DNA of 22,682 bases from Cymbomonas tetramitiformis (taxonomy: Eukaryota; Chlorophyta; Pyramimonadophyceae; Pyramimonadales; Pyramimonadaceae). Below, in pieces: positions 1-9,054 of this stretch. Below the pieces are notes generated by a model. The model did not search any database, was not told the origin of the DNA, and worked only from the letters and a program-made list of their open reading frames with translations. The position numbers and the translations under genes are program-made. Position 1 is the first letter of the stretch. Every line of letters begins with the position of its first letter. The DNA lies in NCBI GenBank assembly GCA_001247695.2, contig LGRX02012526.1:1-22682 (forward strand), written 5' to 3'.

Positions 1-135
1 AGGTAGAGAAGTCTTAGGGGTCCCCTCGAGGCGGGATTGCCTGCGGGCTCCGTGCGAGGTAGAGAAGTCTTAGGGGTCCCCTCGAGGCGGGATCGCCTGC
101 GGGCTCCGTGCGAGGTAGTGGAGTCTTAGTCTTAA
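1..135. repeat. 56-bp tandem repeat at left edge
   Basis: Two nearly identical 56-bp units start at 1 and 57 and differ by one base (gcgggattgc versus gcgggatcgc). A third, truncated and diverged unit starts at 113 (aggtagtggagtctta). The array runs off the window edge, so its total length is unknown. Nothing coding is apparent in it. Confidence 0.9.
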
Positions 136-234
136 CTTACAACTTGTTATTTGTTCTTTAAAAGTGATCATGTGGATGTTTTCGGTGTCCTTCAAAGTGT
201 CAACCTGTGGTTGCGATCGTCGCTGGGGATGCAT

Positions 235-660
235 GCGCGAGGGTGCGCGTACGGTAGATAGGTGCATAGTGTGCACGCAAGGACCATAGGACCCAGGGAC
301 AAAGGGTGCGGGGAGGCTGCTGGCCAACCAGTCGTGGGTGGGGAGGGATGGGCGAGGGTGCGCGTACAGTAGATAGGTGCAGAGTGTGCATGCAAGGACC
401 AGAGGACCCAGGGGCAAAGGGTGCGGGGAGGCTGCTCCGCTCCGCGCCGAATCAGGCGCGTGGCGCGTGCGGTGCTCTCCCCGGCGCCGTGTTATAGGCT
501 GCTTCATCTGCGGTTGCGAATCAGCGGCCAAAGGGTGAGCAGCGGCGCTGCGAGTCGTGGGTGGGGAGGGATGGGTGAGGGTGCGCGTACAGTAGACAGG
601 TGCATAGTGTGCACGCAAGGACCAGAGGACCCAGGGACAAAGGGTGCGGGGAGGCTGCGC
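235..660. repeat. Dispersed repeat family A, three copies
   Basis: A unit of about 85-90 bp starting gcgagggtgcgcgtac and ending caaagggtgcggggaggctg occurs at about 235-322, 350-434 and 574-658, all in the same orientation. Copies are separated by a shared linker (gtcgtgggtggggaggg). The start of another copy lies at about 5701-5727, directly after a copy of repeat B. The open frames across this stretch translate to low-complexity text and shift between copies, so I read 136-690 as non-coding repeat DNA apart from possible unspliced 5' exons of the next gene. Confidence 0.85.
424..569 (+). repeat. Dispersed repeat B, copy 1
   Basis: This 140-bp unit begins ggggaggctgctccgctccg, contains atctgcggttgcgaatcagc and ends near a gtgagcagcggcgct segment. 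It is present again at 1335-1473 and 5563-5705 in the same orientation, with only scattered substitutions. Its 3' end lies about 120 bp upstream of the exon that begins near 690. It could be a promoter or 5'-UTR element, or simply a mobile repeat. Confidence 0.85.
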
Positions 661-689
661 GCGATGGGGGTTGTGATCCCTATCGTTGA

Positions 690-1094
690 ACGTGTAGTTT
701 GTGGTATGCGTGGCAGCATACATGGGTCAACACGGAGAACGGGGGCTCGCTGCCTGTGCGTATTGGATGGTCGGTGACGCTTCATGAAAGCCGGTTCGTA
801 CCGGCGCCCTGGATTATCGAAGCGAAAATTGTCGGATTCAACCCAGACCACGTATGGACCGCGGCGCCCACGGAACATGATGTTCCCGAAGGGACGTATG
901 ATGGAGAATTTGGAGAGCGGCCCCCAAACGGTTACGTGGTCGTGCGGCTGTACCACCCGCGAAGGGAGCATTGGCTGGAGTGGCAGGAGTATGCACAAAT
1001 TGTGGAATCGGAGGCGGAGTGTCCGACACACACGGATCCGTCCGACGATGATGAGGAGTATGTTAGTGAAACTAGCGAAGAAGACACCAATTAA
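690..1094 (+). CDS. Small protein with acidic tail, 3' exon only
   Basis: The frame is open from 690 to the TAA at 1092-1094 and contains no internal ATG, so the real start must lie in an upstream exon. A possible 3' splice site (cgtgtag) ends at 697. The encoded segment is about 130 residues. Its middle (PAPWIIEAKIVGFNPD, then GYVVVRLYHPRREHWLEW) has the aromatic/beta pattern of SH3-like or Tudor-like chromatin modules, but this is only a visual resemblance. The last 25 residues are very acidic (SDDDEEYVSETSEED). Two TGTAA tracts at about 1126-1140 would serve as a green-algal polyadenylation signal. An overlapping frame starting at ATG 784 is basic, low-complexity and judged a shadow. Function unknown. 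Confidence 0.45.
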   Translation, partial: TCSLWYAWQHTWVNTENGGSLPVRIGWSVTLHESRFVPAPWIIEAKIVGFNPDHVWTAAPTEHDVPEGTYDGEFGERPPNGYVVVRLYHPRREHWLEWQEYAQIVESEAECPTHTDPSDDDEEYVSETSEEDTN

Positions 1095-1125
1095 CATGCT
1101 CGGCCTGTTTGCGCACTTAACGAAA

Positions 1126-1140
1126 TGTAATGAGATGTAA
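1126..1140 (+). promoter_or_regulatory. Candidate polyadenylation signal (TGTAA x2)
   Basis: Two TGTAA words lie within 15 bases (atgtaatgagatgtaac), 30-45 bases after the stop codon at 1094. TGTAA is the dominant poly(A) signal in chlorophytes. The role here is inferred from position and word identity only. Confidence 0.5.
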
Positions 1141-1174
1141 CAATATTGAGCATAAATCATCTTTGTGTGTAAAA

Positions 1175-1209
1175 CGCGTGCGTGCGTGCGTGCGTGTGCG
1201 CGTGTGTAT
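1175..1209. repeat. GCGT/GT microsatellite
   Basis: Perfect cgtg tetranucleotide repeats grade into a gtgtgcgcgtgtgtatg tract. The rest of 1141-1334 shows no gene or other feature that I can support. Confidence 0.9.
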
Positions 1210-1334
1210 GAGACCGCCCTGGACGGCCTGCCCTGGTGGACCTCAAAAGTCATTATGATGCAATGTCGCAAGATCTGATTATGCATGTACCCGACGGTGC
1301 TGTGTGCATGCACGGGGTGGGGACCGATTGTATC

Positions 1335-1473
1335 GGGGAGGCTGCTCCGCTCCGCGCCGAATCAGGCGCGTGGCGCGTGTGGCGCTCTCCCCGGCGCCGT
1401 GCCTTATGCTGCTTCATCTGCGGTTGCGAATCAGCGGCCAAAGAGTGAGCAGCGGCGCTTTAAATCGTGGGTG
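1335..1473 (+). repeat. Dispersed repeat B, copy 2
   Basis: This is the second copy of the 140-bp element, in the same orientation as copies 1 and 3. It ends about 60 bp before the preferred ATG at 1534 of the oxygenase/OTU gene. The long open frame continues upstream of that ATG through this copy, to 1285. Because the copy is repeat sequence found elsewhere out of that context, I do not include it in the protein. Confidence 0.85.
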
Positions 1474-1533
1474 GGATGGGGTGGGGTATCCCGGGTGGGT
1501 CGGTGCGGGGCGCAGTATGTTGGCCAGGGATCA

Positions 1534-4500
1534 ATGGCGTGCCATCCACATGCGGATACGCCATGTAGGGTTCTTCACGTGCAGTTGGGGCTACCCAAAG
1601 ATCTGGAGGGGCTAGGCATGCACGTGGTGCCCCCTCCCATGTCCTGCGGGTCCAACGGGGACTGCGTATTGGTTGACCTGGAGAAGGCGTGCCTGCTTGT
1701 CTGGGCCGCATGCTGTATGGCCACCCTTCGTATGGTGCAGAACAGTTGCGAAAGACACGGGTGCGCGCTTGATGAGCTGGTGAAATTGCTGGATTGCTGG
1801 ACGGCGGCTATGGAAGAATTGGAATCCCCATCACCGGCTGATTCAGCGATGACGACTAAACGGTGTGAAGCTGTCGCGCTGGGGAACCGTGAGGAGAACG
1901 TCAGAACTGCCTGGGAAGGGGTACAGTCTTTTTGCACGCTCCATCGCATCACGATGGTTCACGGTGACCCCACGGCACTGCACGATGCGTGTGAGCTGCG
2001 CATACGTGTATGCCACCAGAAGATTGAAGACTGTAAGGCGGAGTGCGCGCGGATCTTGGAAACGATCGTGTGCGTGAAGGATTGTCCCCGCTGTTCATCG
2101 CTTTTCACAAAAGCTACAGACTGTGCGGTTGCGAATTTTCTGACGCCCTCTTCCCTGTTCAGCACGCGTGAGTGGGACCCGCGGGTCGAGCGGGACGAGC
2201 GGTGTCTCCGACCAGGGGCGAGGTATTCCGTGAAGGTGGACTGGGAGCGCGCGAAATCGGAATATCCGGGGATCTGGGGGAAGGTGCTTGAGCATCATCA
2301 CGTCAGCATGCAGAAGGCGGTCCGGGTGTCAGGGGTTGGCCAGTTCTTGCTATCCCCAGCTGTCCTCCTGCGCAACCTGGGGAGCTGGGTGCAGATGTGG
2401 CACACTGACCTCTTGCTCCGGAGCGGCGAGGAGGCAGTTTTCCCTACCCAGTTTTCCTCCGGGATGTTCCTTGACGAGCAGAGCTACACGGAACTCCTGC
2501 CTGATTCGGTAGATGGAAGGCATTGGCAGCGGTGCGAGGACGGCGCGTGCCACTTCACACTCGATCACGCAGCGTCCGGCTTTCCGTCAGCCACGCCGTT
2601 AAGGCGCGTCCGTTTTGCTGGCCCGCCGGGCAGCGTCATTGTTTGGCCGGGGGACAGGACTGTGCATCGGGGGCTTTGCCCGGTTGGGGAGGTGCCTGGT
2701 GGGGGTCGCGGCCTGCGCACCGCGGCCACGATGTCCGCAATTCTCTACGGCGCCATCAGCACGGAGGCTGGAGTCCCCGCCACGCACGACGCAATCCGCG
2801 CCGAGCCGCTGGGGACGTTGTCCCAGTATGGGATGCCATGGCACATGCAATGCCTTGCTTGCGGCGACGCAATACGGTTTGGAGGGAGCTACGGGAGCCT
2901 GCCTGAAGTATGGAGCTGCGATCTGTGCATGAAGGCGGATTTTGAGTGTGAGTTGCAGGGAACTAGCCTCCAGCAACCCGGTCTGGTGATGTGTGGCCCA
3001 TGCTACGACTGGCGCAACCAGCATGCGGTTGGGCCGCCCCGAGTGGTGCACCCTTTGCACCTCTCCAGCCCATGTCCCAACTTCGAAAACATGGAAGGCT
3101 GGTCAAAGCTGCCACCCCCGGAGGCGCGGCTGCACGCCACTCTCAAGATGTCCGACCTCGTCCTAGCCTGGGAAGTGCTGGAAGCCTTCGTTGGGAAGGA
3201 AGCGTGGGATGCGAGGCCGGAGGCAGAGAAGGAAGAGCTTGCCCGCATCACGTGGAGAGATGGTCAGAGAGTAGTAGATCCTCCGCGTGTCCCTGCACGC
3301 GTGGGACCGCTGACATTCGATGGGTCCGCAGACACACAGCGGACGGACACCTGTCTTCTCTACCAGCGGATGGGTGTGCATTGCCCCGGACTGCGCAGTC
3401 TGGTCTTTGGAATCCTGAAGGCGTGCAAGGCCTCAAACCTACCAAAGGTTTCGGATGGTGCGATCCCCACCAGGAACGCGGGGCACCTCTTCCATTTATC
3501 TGGTGGTGCGGTGAAGGTGAATAACCGGCTGGCAGGCGTACTTGCCAACCGAAGCAAGTTGACCATGGAGTTTGCGCTGGGCGTGGCTGTGAAGCTCACG
3601 CACAACTTCAACGGCGAGTTCTCGAACTTCAGTGGGCGGGAAGATGCAAAAAAGGGGGGTCCCCAACGCAGTTTGCTGGTCCGCTGTGACTGCTCACAGC
3701 AGGATGGGGGTGACGAACCACGACCCGCGGTGTGGGATGGACGCTGGGAAGCGCGACCGACGGCCGCTTGCCAAAATGCTGAGGGGTCGCGATTGGCGCA
3801 GCCCGTGTGTACTCCCTGCATGGATCCCGATCGCACTGGCGCAGATGACGCAGCGACAGCTACCAGCCCCACTGGTACCGCAGAGGCGCAGCCGCGGGTG
3901 GGGCCCTCTCCCCAGACGCCAACGGCTACTGCGGACTCGGCCGCTGCGGAACCCATGGACACCCAGGCCGACCCCAACGCAGCGACACCTGCCAGCCCAG
4001 GTGTGTGCACCCTCGCTCAGTCTGCTGACGCTGTGCAGTTCAGACACCCTAGGTGTATTGCGCTTGAAATGAGGGGTACGTGGGTGGTGGGATCGCTCTG
4101 GCGCAGATGACGCAGCGACAGCTACCAGCCCCACTGGTACCGCAGAGGCGCAGCCGCGGGTGGGGCCCTCTCCCCAGACGCCAACGGCTACTGCGGACTC
4201 GGCCGCTGCGGAACCCATGGACACCCAGGCCGACCCCAACGCAGCGACACCTGCCAGCCCAGGTGGGTGCACCCTCGCTCAGTCTGCTGACGCTGTGCAG
4301 TTCAGACACCATAGGTGTATTGCGCTTGAAATGAGGGGTACGTGGGTGGTGGGATCGCTCTGGCGCAGATGACGCAGCGACAGCTACCAGCCCCATTGGT
4401 ACCGCAGAGGCGCAGCCGCGGGTGGGGCCCTCTCACCAGACGCCATCGGCTACTGCGGACTCGGCCGCTGCGGAACCCATGGTCACCCAGGCCGACCGCA

Positions 4501-5324
4501 ACGCGGTGACACCTACCAGCCCAGGTGTGGTGAGAATGGCTGAGGCAAGGGCGGTTGCCCCGACTGGTGTTCAGCGAGGACGGTTCTACGACGCCGACAA
4601 CCATCATCTGCTCACCAGGGACGACAGAGGACATATCATCGACAGCGCCTTGGACTGCAGCTTCGGAGCCGTTACTGAGCCAGGCGCGTGTCAGCCAGCA
4701 CACCGGAGGCAGCTGGTGAAGGTGCAGGCAGCTCCTACAGACCGTTTAGTGATTATGGCGGAAGTGCAGGCGTACCTGCGGACTGCGGGGCTACGAGCCG
4801 TAGACGTGGCAGGCGACGGCAACTGTTGGCTCCACTGCGTTGGCGGGCACCTGCCACAAGCGGAGGGTGCTAAGGTACTAGCGCAGGGTGGTAAAGTGCG
4901 TGTTCAAAACTGTCGGCAAGCCATACAAGCGTTCTACGAGATGCATCCGGAGTATTACAACTTTGACATGGCGGAAACCCTGGGCCAGCAAAATGCAAAT
5001 GGAGATATGCATTATGTCTCCCTGTCCAATATCCTAGCGCAGAAACAGCGGTATGACGAACCCCAGTTCTGGCACATCATCGCCAACATGACGGGCCGCG
5101 TCATACAGATGTACATCAGCTGGCCGTTGGTTGACCTGAATTGGCCGCTTGCCTCGGCTCCAACTCCAGAGGAATTCCCGAACAACGCGCCCTTCGCCAT
5201 GGAGTTCATCTGCCCCCACGAGCGTGTGGTGTTGACTAGCCGCGAACCTCTACGGCTGTGGAAGCTGTTGGAGCATCCCTTGTGCGCGGGGCATTACATG
5301 CGCATCCTGCCGGATAATGAATAG
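1534..5324 (+). CDS. 2OG-Fe(II) oxygenase / CW zinc finger / OTU protease fusion
   Basis: Preferred model: exons 1534-4000, 4107-4262 and 4369-5324, giving 1192 residues. ATG 1534 has A at -3 and G at +4. Residues 1-220 are Cys-rich and helical, with no family recognised. An oxygenase-like double-stranded beta-helix follows: WHTD gives the metal motif H290-x-D292, the distal His is H378 (GDRTVHRG), and R395 (GLRTAATMSA) is the likely 2-oxoglutarate-binding Arg. C440, C443, C462 and C472, with W436 and W460, match the C-x2-C-x18-C-x9-C layout of CW histone-reader fingers; C487/C490 form an extra CxxC. After an unrecognised stretch come three 52-residue Pro/Thr/Ala-rich repeats. An OTU cysteine protease domain closes the protein, with GDGNCW (nucleophile C1027) and HYMRIL (H1183). 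The substrate of the oxygenase is not predictable. An extra intron ending at 3844 is possible. Residue positions refer to this spliced model. Confidence 0.72.
4001..4106 (+). other. Intron 1 of oxygenase/OTU gene (106 nt)
   Basis: The donor is CCCAG|GTGTGTGC and the acceptor GGCGCAG|ATGACG, phase 1. Removal avoids the TGA at 4108-4110 and joins Pro to Asp-Asp in the next repeat unit without a frame change. The 156-nt exon that follows is bounded by identical phase-1 introns, so it is a symmetrical exon. Confidence 0.75.
4263..4368 (+). other. Intron 2 of oxygenase/OTU gene (106 nt)
   Basis: This is a tandem copy of intron 1, offset by exactly 262 bp, with donor CCCAG|GTGGGTGC and acceptor GGCGCAG|ATGACG, phase 1. 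Removing it puts the second repeat in frame with the open frame that ends at 5324 and carries the OTU domain. Confidence 0.75.
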
Positions 5325-5562
5325 CGTGTTAGTAGGCGCATCAGGGGAAAGGGCGTGGCGCAGCCCCCTAGCAGTAACATTCAAACTTATTTTAATGCAG
5401 ATTGCAAACAGCCCCATAGATACACTGCGATAAGAATGCACGCTAAGGGGTAGGCCGCACGCTATAGTACAGGTTGCTCAGGAGACCGCACGCAGTATCC
5501 ATTTGTGCGCGAAGTCCGTGGAAGCTGGGAGTACGAATCCTGTGGTGTATTTCCTGCTTGCT
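5325..5562. other. Intergenic spacer, no gene seen
   Basis: There is no convincing coding sequence. A 13-bp word, ttaatgcagattg, at 5392-5404 recurs exactly at 8722-8734, in both cases downstream of a gene end. Its meaning is unknown. Confidence 0.5.
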
Positions 5563-5727
5563 GGAGGCTGCTCCGCTCCGCGCCGAATCAGGCGCGTGGC
5601 GCGTGCGGCGCTCTCCCCGGCGCCGTGTTATAGGCTGCTTCATCTGCGGTTGCGAATCAGCGGCCACAGGGTGAGCAGCGGCGCTGCGAGTGGTGGGTGG
5701 GCAGGGATGGGCGAGGGTGCGTGTATT
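5563..5727 (+). repeat. Dispersed repeat B, copy 3, with start of repeat A
   Basis: The third copy of the 140-bp element is followed, as at 424-590, by the gggatgggcgagggtgcg start of repeat A. It lies about 160 bp upstream of the ATG at 5884. A 28-bp fragment of the same element (ctgcggttgcgaatcagc) also sits inside the next gene at 6421-6438, where I place an intron. Confidence 0.85.
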
Positions 5728-5883
5728 TCCTGCCTGCTTCACCGCCTACCCAGTTGACAGTTGCAGGTACCAAGAGGGCATGCTTGCTTGTATCACATAC
5801 GCTTGCGTAACGTTTGTCATGCGCATGTGCAGGGGGGACAGGCACGAAGACGAAGCGACCCCGTCTGGCCGCCTGTGATACCC

Positions 5884-8492
5884 ATGACGGCGGCTAAACG
5901 GCCAGCTCCGGTGGGGCTCCTGGAACAGTTCAACGACCTGGCGCCGAAGATACACGCCGGTATATGCCATAAGTCGGGCATGCACGCTTCACCCGGCGGG
6001 GAAGGGTGGCTTCAGGGGAACTTCGACATTCTCCTTGAGAACGTGTTTAACAAGTGCGCGGCTTTCCAGCTGCTGCCTCCTCTGAGCCAGGAGCACACGG
6101 TGGCCAAGGTCAAATGCGGCCAGTGGATCAAGCAGAAGATGCGCAACAACAACAAGAAATTTCAAACGCAGTGTGTGTCCCCTGCGACCTGCCGGCAGGA
6201 TGTCCTCGGCGAGGCAGAACTATGCACCGCTTGTGCGCCAAAGGTAACGGCGAACATCACGGCCATGCTGCAGTTCGACAGGTTCATCGCCGGCAATCCG
6301 CAGTGTACGGGACTCAGGGTGACCACGCCCGAGGAATCCAACGTCCTCCGTGCGAGATTCCCTGGGCCGTGGCAGCAGGCTGTTGATGCCGTAGCAGGGG
6401 GTCCCCGGGTGCATTTCACCCTGCGGTTGCGAATCAGCAGCCGCATACAGTGGCAGCTGCTGCTTGCGGCAGGGTGGCGACGCATGCACCGCAGGTAGCG
6501 GCGGATCCTGCTGGCGCAGGGGTGGCGGCGCATGCACCCCCGGGTGGAGTTCGCACTGCGGGTACGATTCAGCCACTGCAGGTAGCGGCGGATCCTTCTG
6601 GCGGCGGGGTGGCGGCGCATGCACCCCCGGGTGGAGTTCGCACTGCGGGTACGATTCAGGCACCGCAGGTAGCGGCGGATCCTGCTGGCGGCGGGGTGGC
6701 GGCGCATGCACCCCCGGGTGGAGTTCGCACTGCGGGTCCGATTCAGGCACCGCTGGTAGCGGCGGATCCTGCTGGCGGCGGGGTGGCGGCGCATGCACCC
6801 CCGGGTGGAGTTCGCACTGCGGGTACGATTCAGCCACCGCAGGTAGCGGCGGACGTGCAGGACAATTTTATTGCGGACATCGGAGTCTGGGTGAAGTACT
6901 TGTCTGAGTGCCCGTGGGTGACGTTCGACCCCGCAACACGTATATTCAGCGATGATACCAACCACATGACACAGTCGCAACTTCCCGAGAGCCACGCGAT
7001 ATGGGTCGGCGAAGTATGTGACGCGCTGAACCTCCTGCGCCCGTTCTTGACGATGGTTCCGGCCCCCCCTGCGCAAGGACGTCGACCCCAGGGCGCACAT
7101 ACCACCCAGCCCCGCACCCAGGAGTCGCGCCCAGCCCAGGCGCCGGAGCAGCCAACACACTTCAAGATAAATCAGGCCGCAGCACCGGCCCCGGGGGCAT
7201 TGCCCACACCGGAGGAGGCAGTGAGCCCATTACCCACTATCATGACAGAGGCGGCGTTAAGGTCCTCCCTGGACGAGCAGTCGGAGGAGGATGAGGAGGT
7301 GGTGGCTCCCCAGCAGGCTCAGGAGGTCAGGAGGAGTCCGAGGGCCATTGTAACGTCGCCGCCATCCATGGAAAAACGACGAGCCAGGAACATAGCCAGG
7401 AATATGGCCTTGATGAAGGGTGTGATGGATGCTAAGGGCGCCCTGTTCCCCGTTGGTGACACAACACCGGCGGCAGCGTTGGCCTTGCTGCAAACCGTCT
7501 CGGACGAGCGCCTGAAGGACCACATCACCGCGCTGCAGGGAACAGGCAAAAAAGTGAGTCTGACGATGAAAGGGAGCTTGTTTACCCTTCAGCAACCAGC
7601 GACATTTGCGGGTTACGCAGCGCTTAGCAAGCAGTCCTTGGACGCGCTCAACACGCCACTAACAAATGAACTCAGGCGGCGTGTGAACAGCAACCCGGAG
7701 CTGCGAGCTCTCCTGCCAGTCGCCACGCCAAAGAGCACTGCAGCTGAACCCCGGAAATCCAACCGTAACGAGGGACCGCCGGCTGCCGGCAGCAACAAGC
7801 GCAAGAAGCAGGCCTGCCCGGCTGATGCTCGGCAGGTTACTGTGTCAGGAGCAACAATGGCCGAGCTCTTGCCGATTTCGCGGAAGGGCGCGTTTGATCG
7901 CGCCGTCAGTGGCGGTGTAGAGAGGTTGGTGGCTGCTGGCAAAGCGGAGAAGCTCACGCAGTCCGCTGTCAAAATACTGTCGGGCCGTATGAAGACACAG
8001 CTCTGGGAGACGACCACGTACGGCGAGGAGTACTCAGTGGAGCATGCCTCCGGGACGTGGAGTGGAGCAATCGGCAAGACTGTCCATCGCATCACGGTGG
8101 AGGAGTGGTCTGAGGTGCACGATTACTACTGCACGGCGGTGGCCAGTGACAATGGCGCCAACCTGCAGGTCAAGTTGCCCGCGGTGCTCCTCGACTTCGC
8201 CATTTTTCATGCGGAGTTCGACGCGCACGCATTCAACTCGGCGATCATCCCGAAATTCGGCGAGTGCCGGGTCCCGGATGTGCACATCTGCGAGAAGGGA
8301 CTGCTTTGGAGGACATCGACCGGGGACGAAATGTGCATGTCCAACCTGCCGAAGTTGCTCAGCATGCGCGACACGGTCCCGCCGGGTTTACAAGTGGACG
8401 GAAATGCGGAGCCACGACCAGCCGGTGAGTGGGGCACGCCTCCCGCAGGCAGCTCGCATGCATGGGTTGTGACATGCCGATGCCTGCAATGA
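5884..8492 (+). CDS. Unrecognised nuclear-type protein with 29-aa repeats
   Basis: Two overlapping frames are needed. The first runs from ATG 5884 and is closed at 6498. The second is open from 6387 to the TGA at 8490-8492. An intron of 6409-6494 (CGG|GTGCAT..CACCGCAG|GTAGCG, 86 nt) joins them and gives about 840 residues. Shorter choices starting at 6391 also keep frame, so the junction is uncertain. The N-terminal 170 residues have several Cys but no family I recognise. Tandem 29-residue repeats (VAADPAGGGVAAHAPPGG core) follow, then a Pro/Ala/Gln-rich linker, an acidic patch (EQSEEDEEVV) and a basic segment (MEKRRARNIARN). A likely nuclear localisation signal, SNKRKKQ, lies at about 7792-7812. 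The C-terminal 200 residues look globular. A GTGAGT donor at 8427 leaves a different 3' end possible. The position between an oxygenase/OTU gene and a transposase gene suggests element cargo or an accessory DNA-binding protein; that is inference only. Confidence 0.6.
6409..6494 (+). other. Inferred intron joining two frames (86 nt)
   Basis: Some frame change is required between 6387 and 6498. This choice uses a GTGCAT donor and a CACCGCAG acceptor and has a length similar to other introns in the window. It removes the fragment of repeat B. Alternatives 6391-6437 and 6391-6440 also keep frame but are very short. Confidence 0.4.
6491..6850 (+). repeat. 87-bp in-frame minisatellite (29 aa)
   Basis: The word gcaggtagcggcgg starts at 6491, 6578, 6665 and 6839, with a variant at 6752. 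The period is therefore exactly 87 bp, or 29 codons. Four full units plus a partial one vary by a few bases. The opposite strand is also open across the array, which is a by-product of its composition. Confidence 0.95.
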
Positions 8493-9054
8493 GCAACATG
8501 AGGATGAATGTCGAATCTTGCGCCGTGTGCACGCAGGTGTATCTGGTGACGCGTAGCCTGGATTGCAACGCTGGCGATACCCCAAGCTGCTGGCTGACCA
8601 GTGTTCCTGAACCAGAAGCTTGAAAGCAGGCGCATACGACTTGTACCGCAGAGGAAACGCGCAACCGTACAAGCCTCTGGCATGAAAGCTTAGGATGTCA
8701 ACCACGAACACCAGCTTCCGATTAATGCAGATTGTAGGCTATGCGAAGTGAAAGACCGTATGTGGCTAGAACAGACAATTTTGAACTGTATTGTATCTTT
8801 GGAATAAATCAGTTTGTGTTCTCCGACGGAAACACGCGGTCACTAAGCACGCGTCACGCTGCACACGCCATGCACCGAGCGACCGCCGCGTATCGATCGG
8901 GCGCTCACGCGAGGAGCAACGATGCATCTAACGAGGTGTCTGCCTTCATGATGCAGGTGCTGTCGGTGTCCCCCCCCACTCCCCCTCAACGGATGTGCTG
9001 CGTGCAGGTCGGTGACACGCCGGAAGGGGTAGTTTGCGGCAGGTATGCGCGGTG
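8493..9054. other. Intergenic region, no clear gene
   Basis: This 560-bp spacer holds the second copy of ttaatgcagattg (8722-8734). A frame open from 8741 to 9055 lacks a recognisable domain and overlaps the next gene's leader, so I do not call it. It may include the 3' UTR of the preceding gene and the promoter of the transposase-like gene. Confidence 0.4.

Larger units (their letters stand above)
3827..4540 (+). repeat. 262-bp tandem repeat spanning exon plus intron
   Basis: Three copies have period 262: the word gcagatgacgcagcgacag recurs at 3841, 4103 and 4365. Each unit holds 156 bp of coding sequence (52 codons) and 106 bp that reads as an intron. The third copy diverges after about 4525, where the coding frame runs on into the OTU domain instead of an intron. 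Because 262 is not a multiple of 3, unspliced reading hits a TGA 4 nt into unit 2 and again in unit 3. Splicing restores one frame through all three units. Confidence 0.93.

Noticed and set aside
504..1313. 269-aa minus-strand frame
   Set aside because: It lies mainly antisense to repeats and to the acidic-tailed exon, has no domain, and has His/Arg/Pro-rich composition typical of a shadow frame.
1285..1533. Extension of the oxygenase gene start to 1285
   Set aside because: The extra 83 residues are encoded by dispersed repeat B and its flank. The same sequence elsewhere is not in this frame, and ATG 1534 has a better context.
3360..4703. Minus-strand frames over the 262-bp repeats
   Set aside because: They are repetitive antisense shadows of the Pro/Thr/Ala-rich coding repeats.
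6162..7160. Long minus-strand frames over the minisatellite
   Set aside because: They exist because an 87-bp, GC-rich unit repeats a stop-free antisense frame. The products are Arg/Pro/His low-complexity text.
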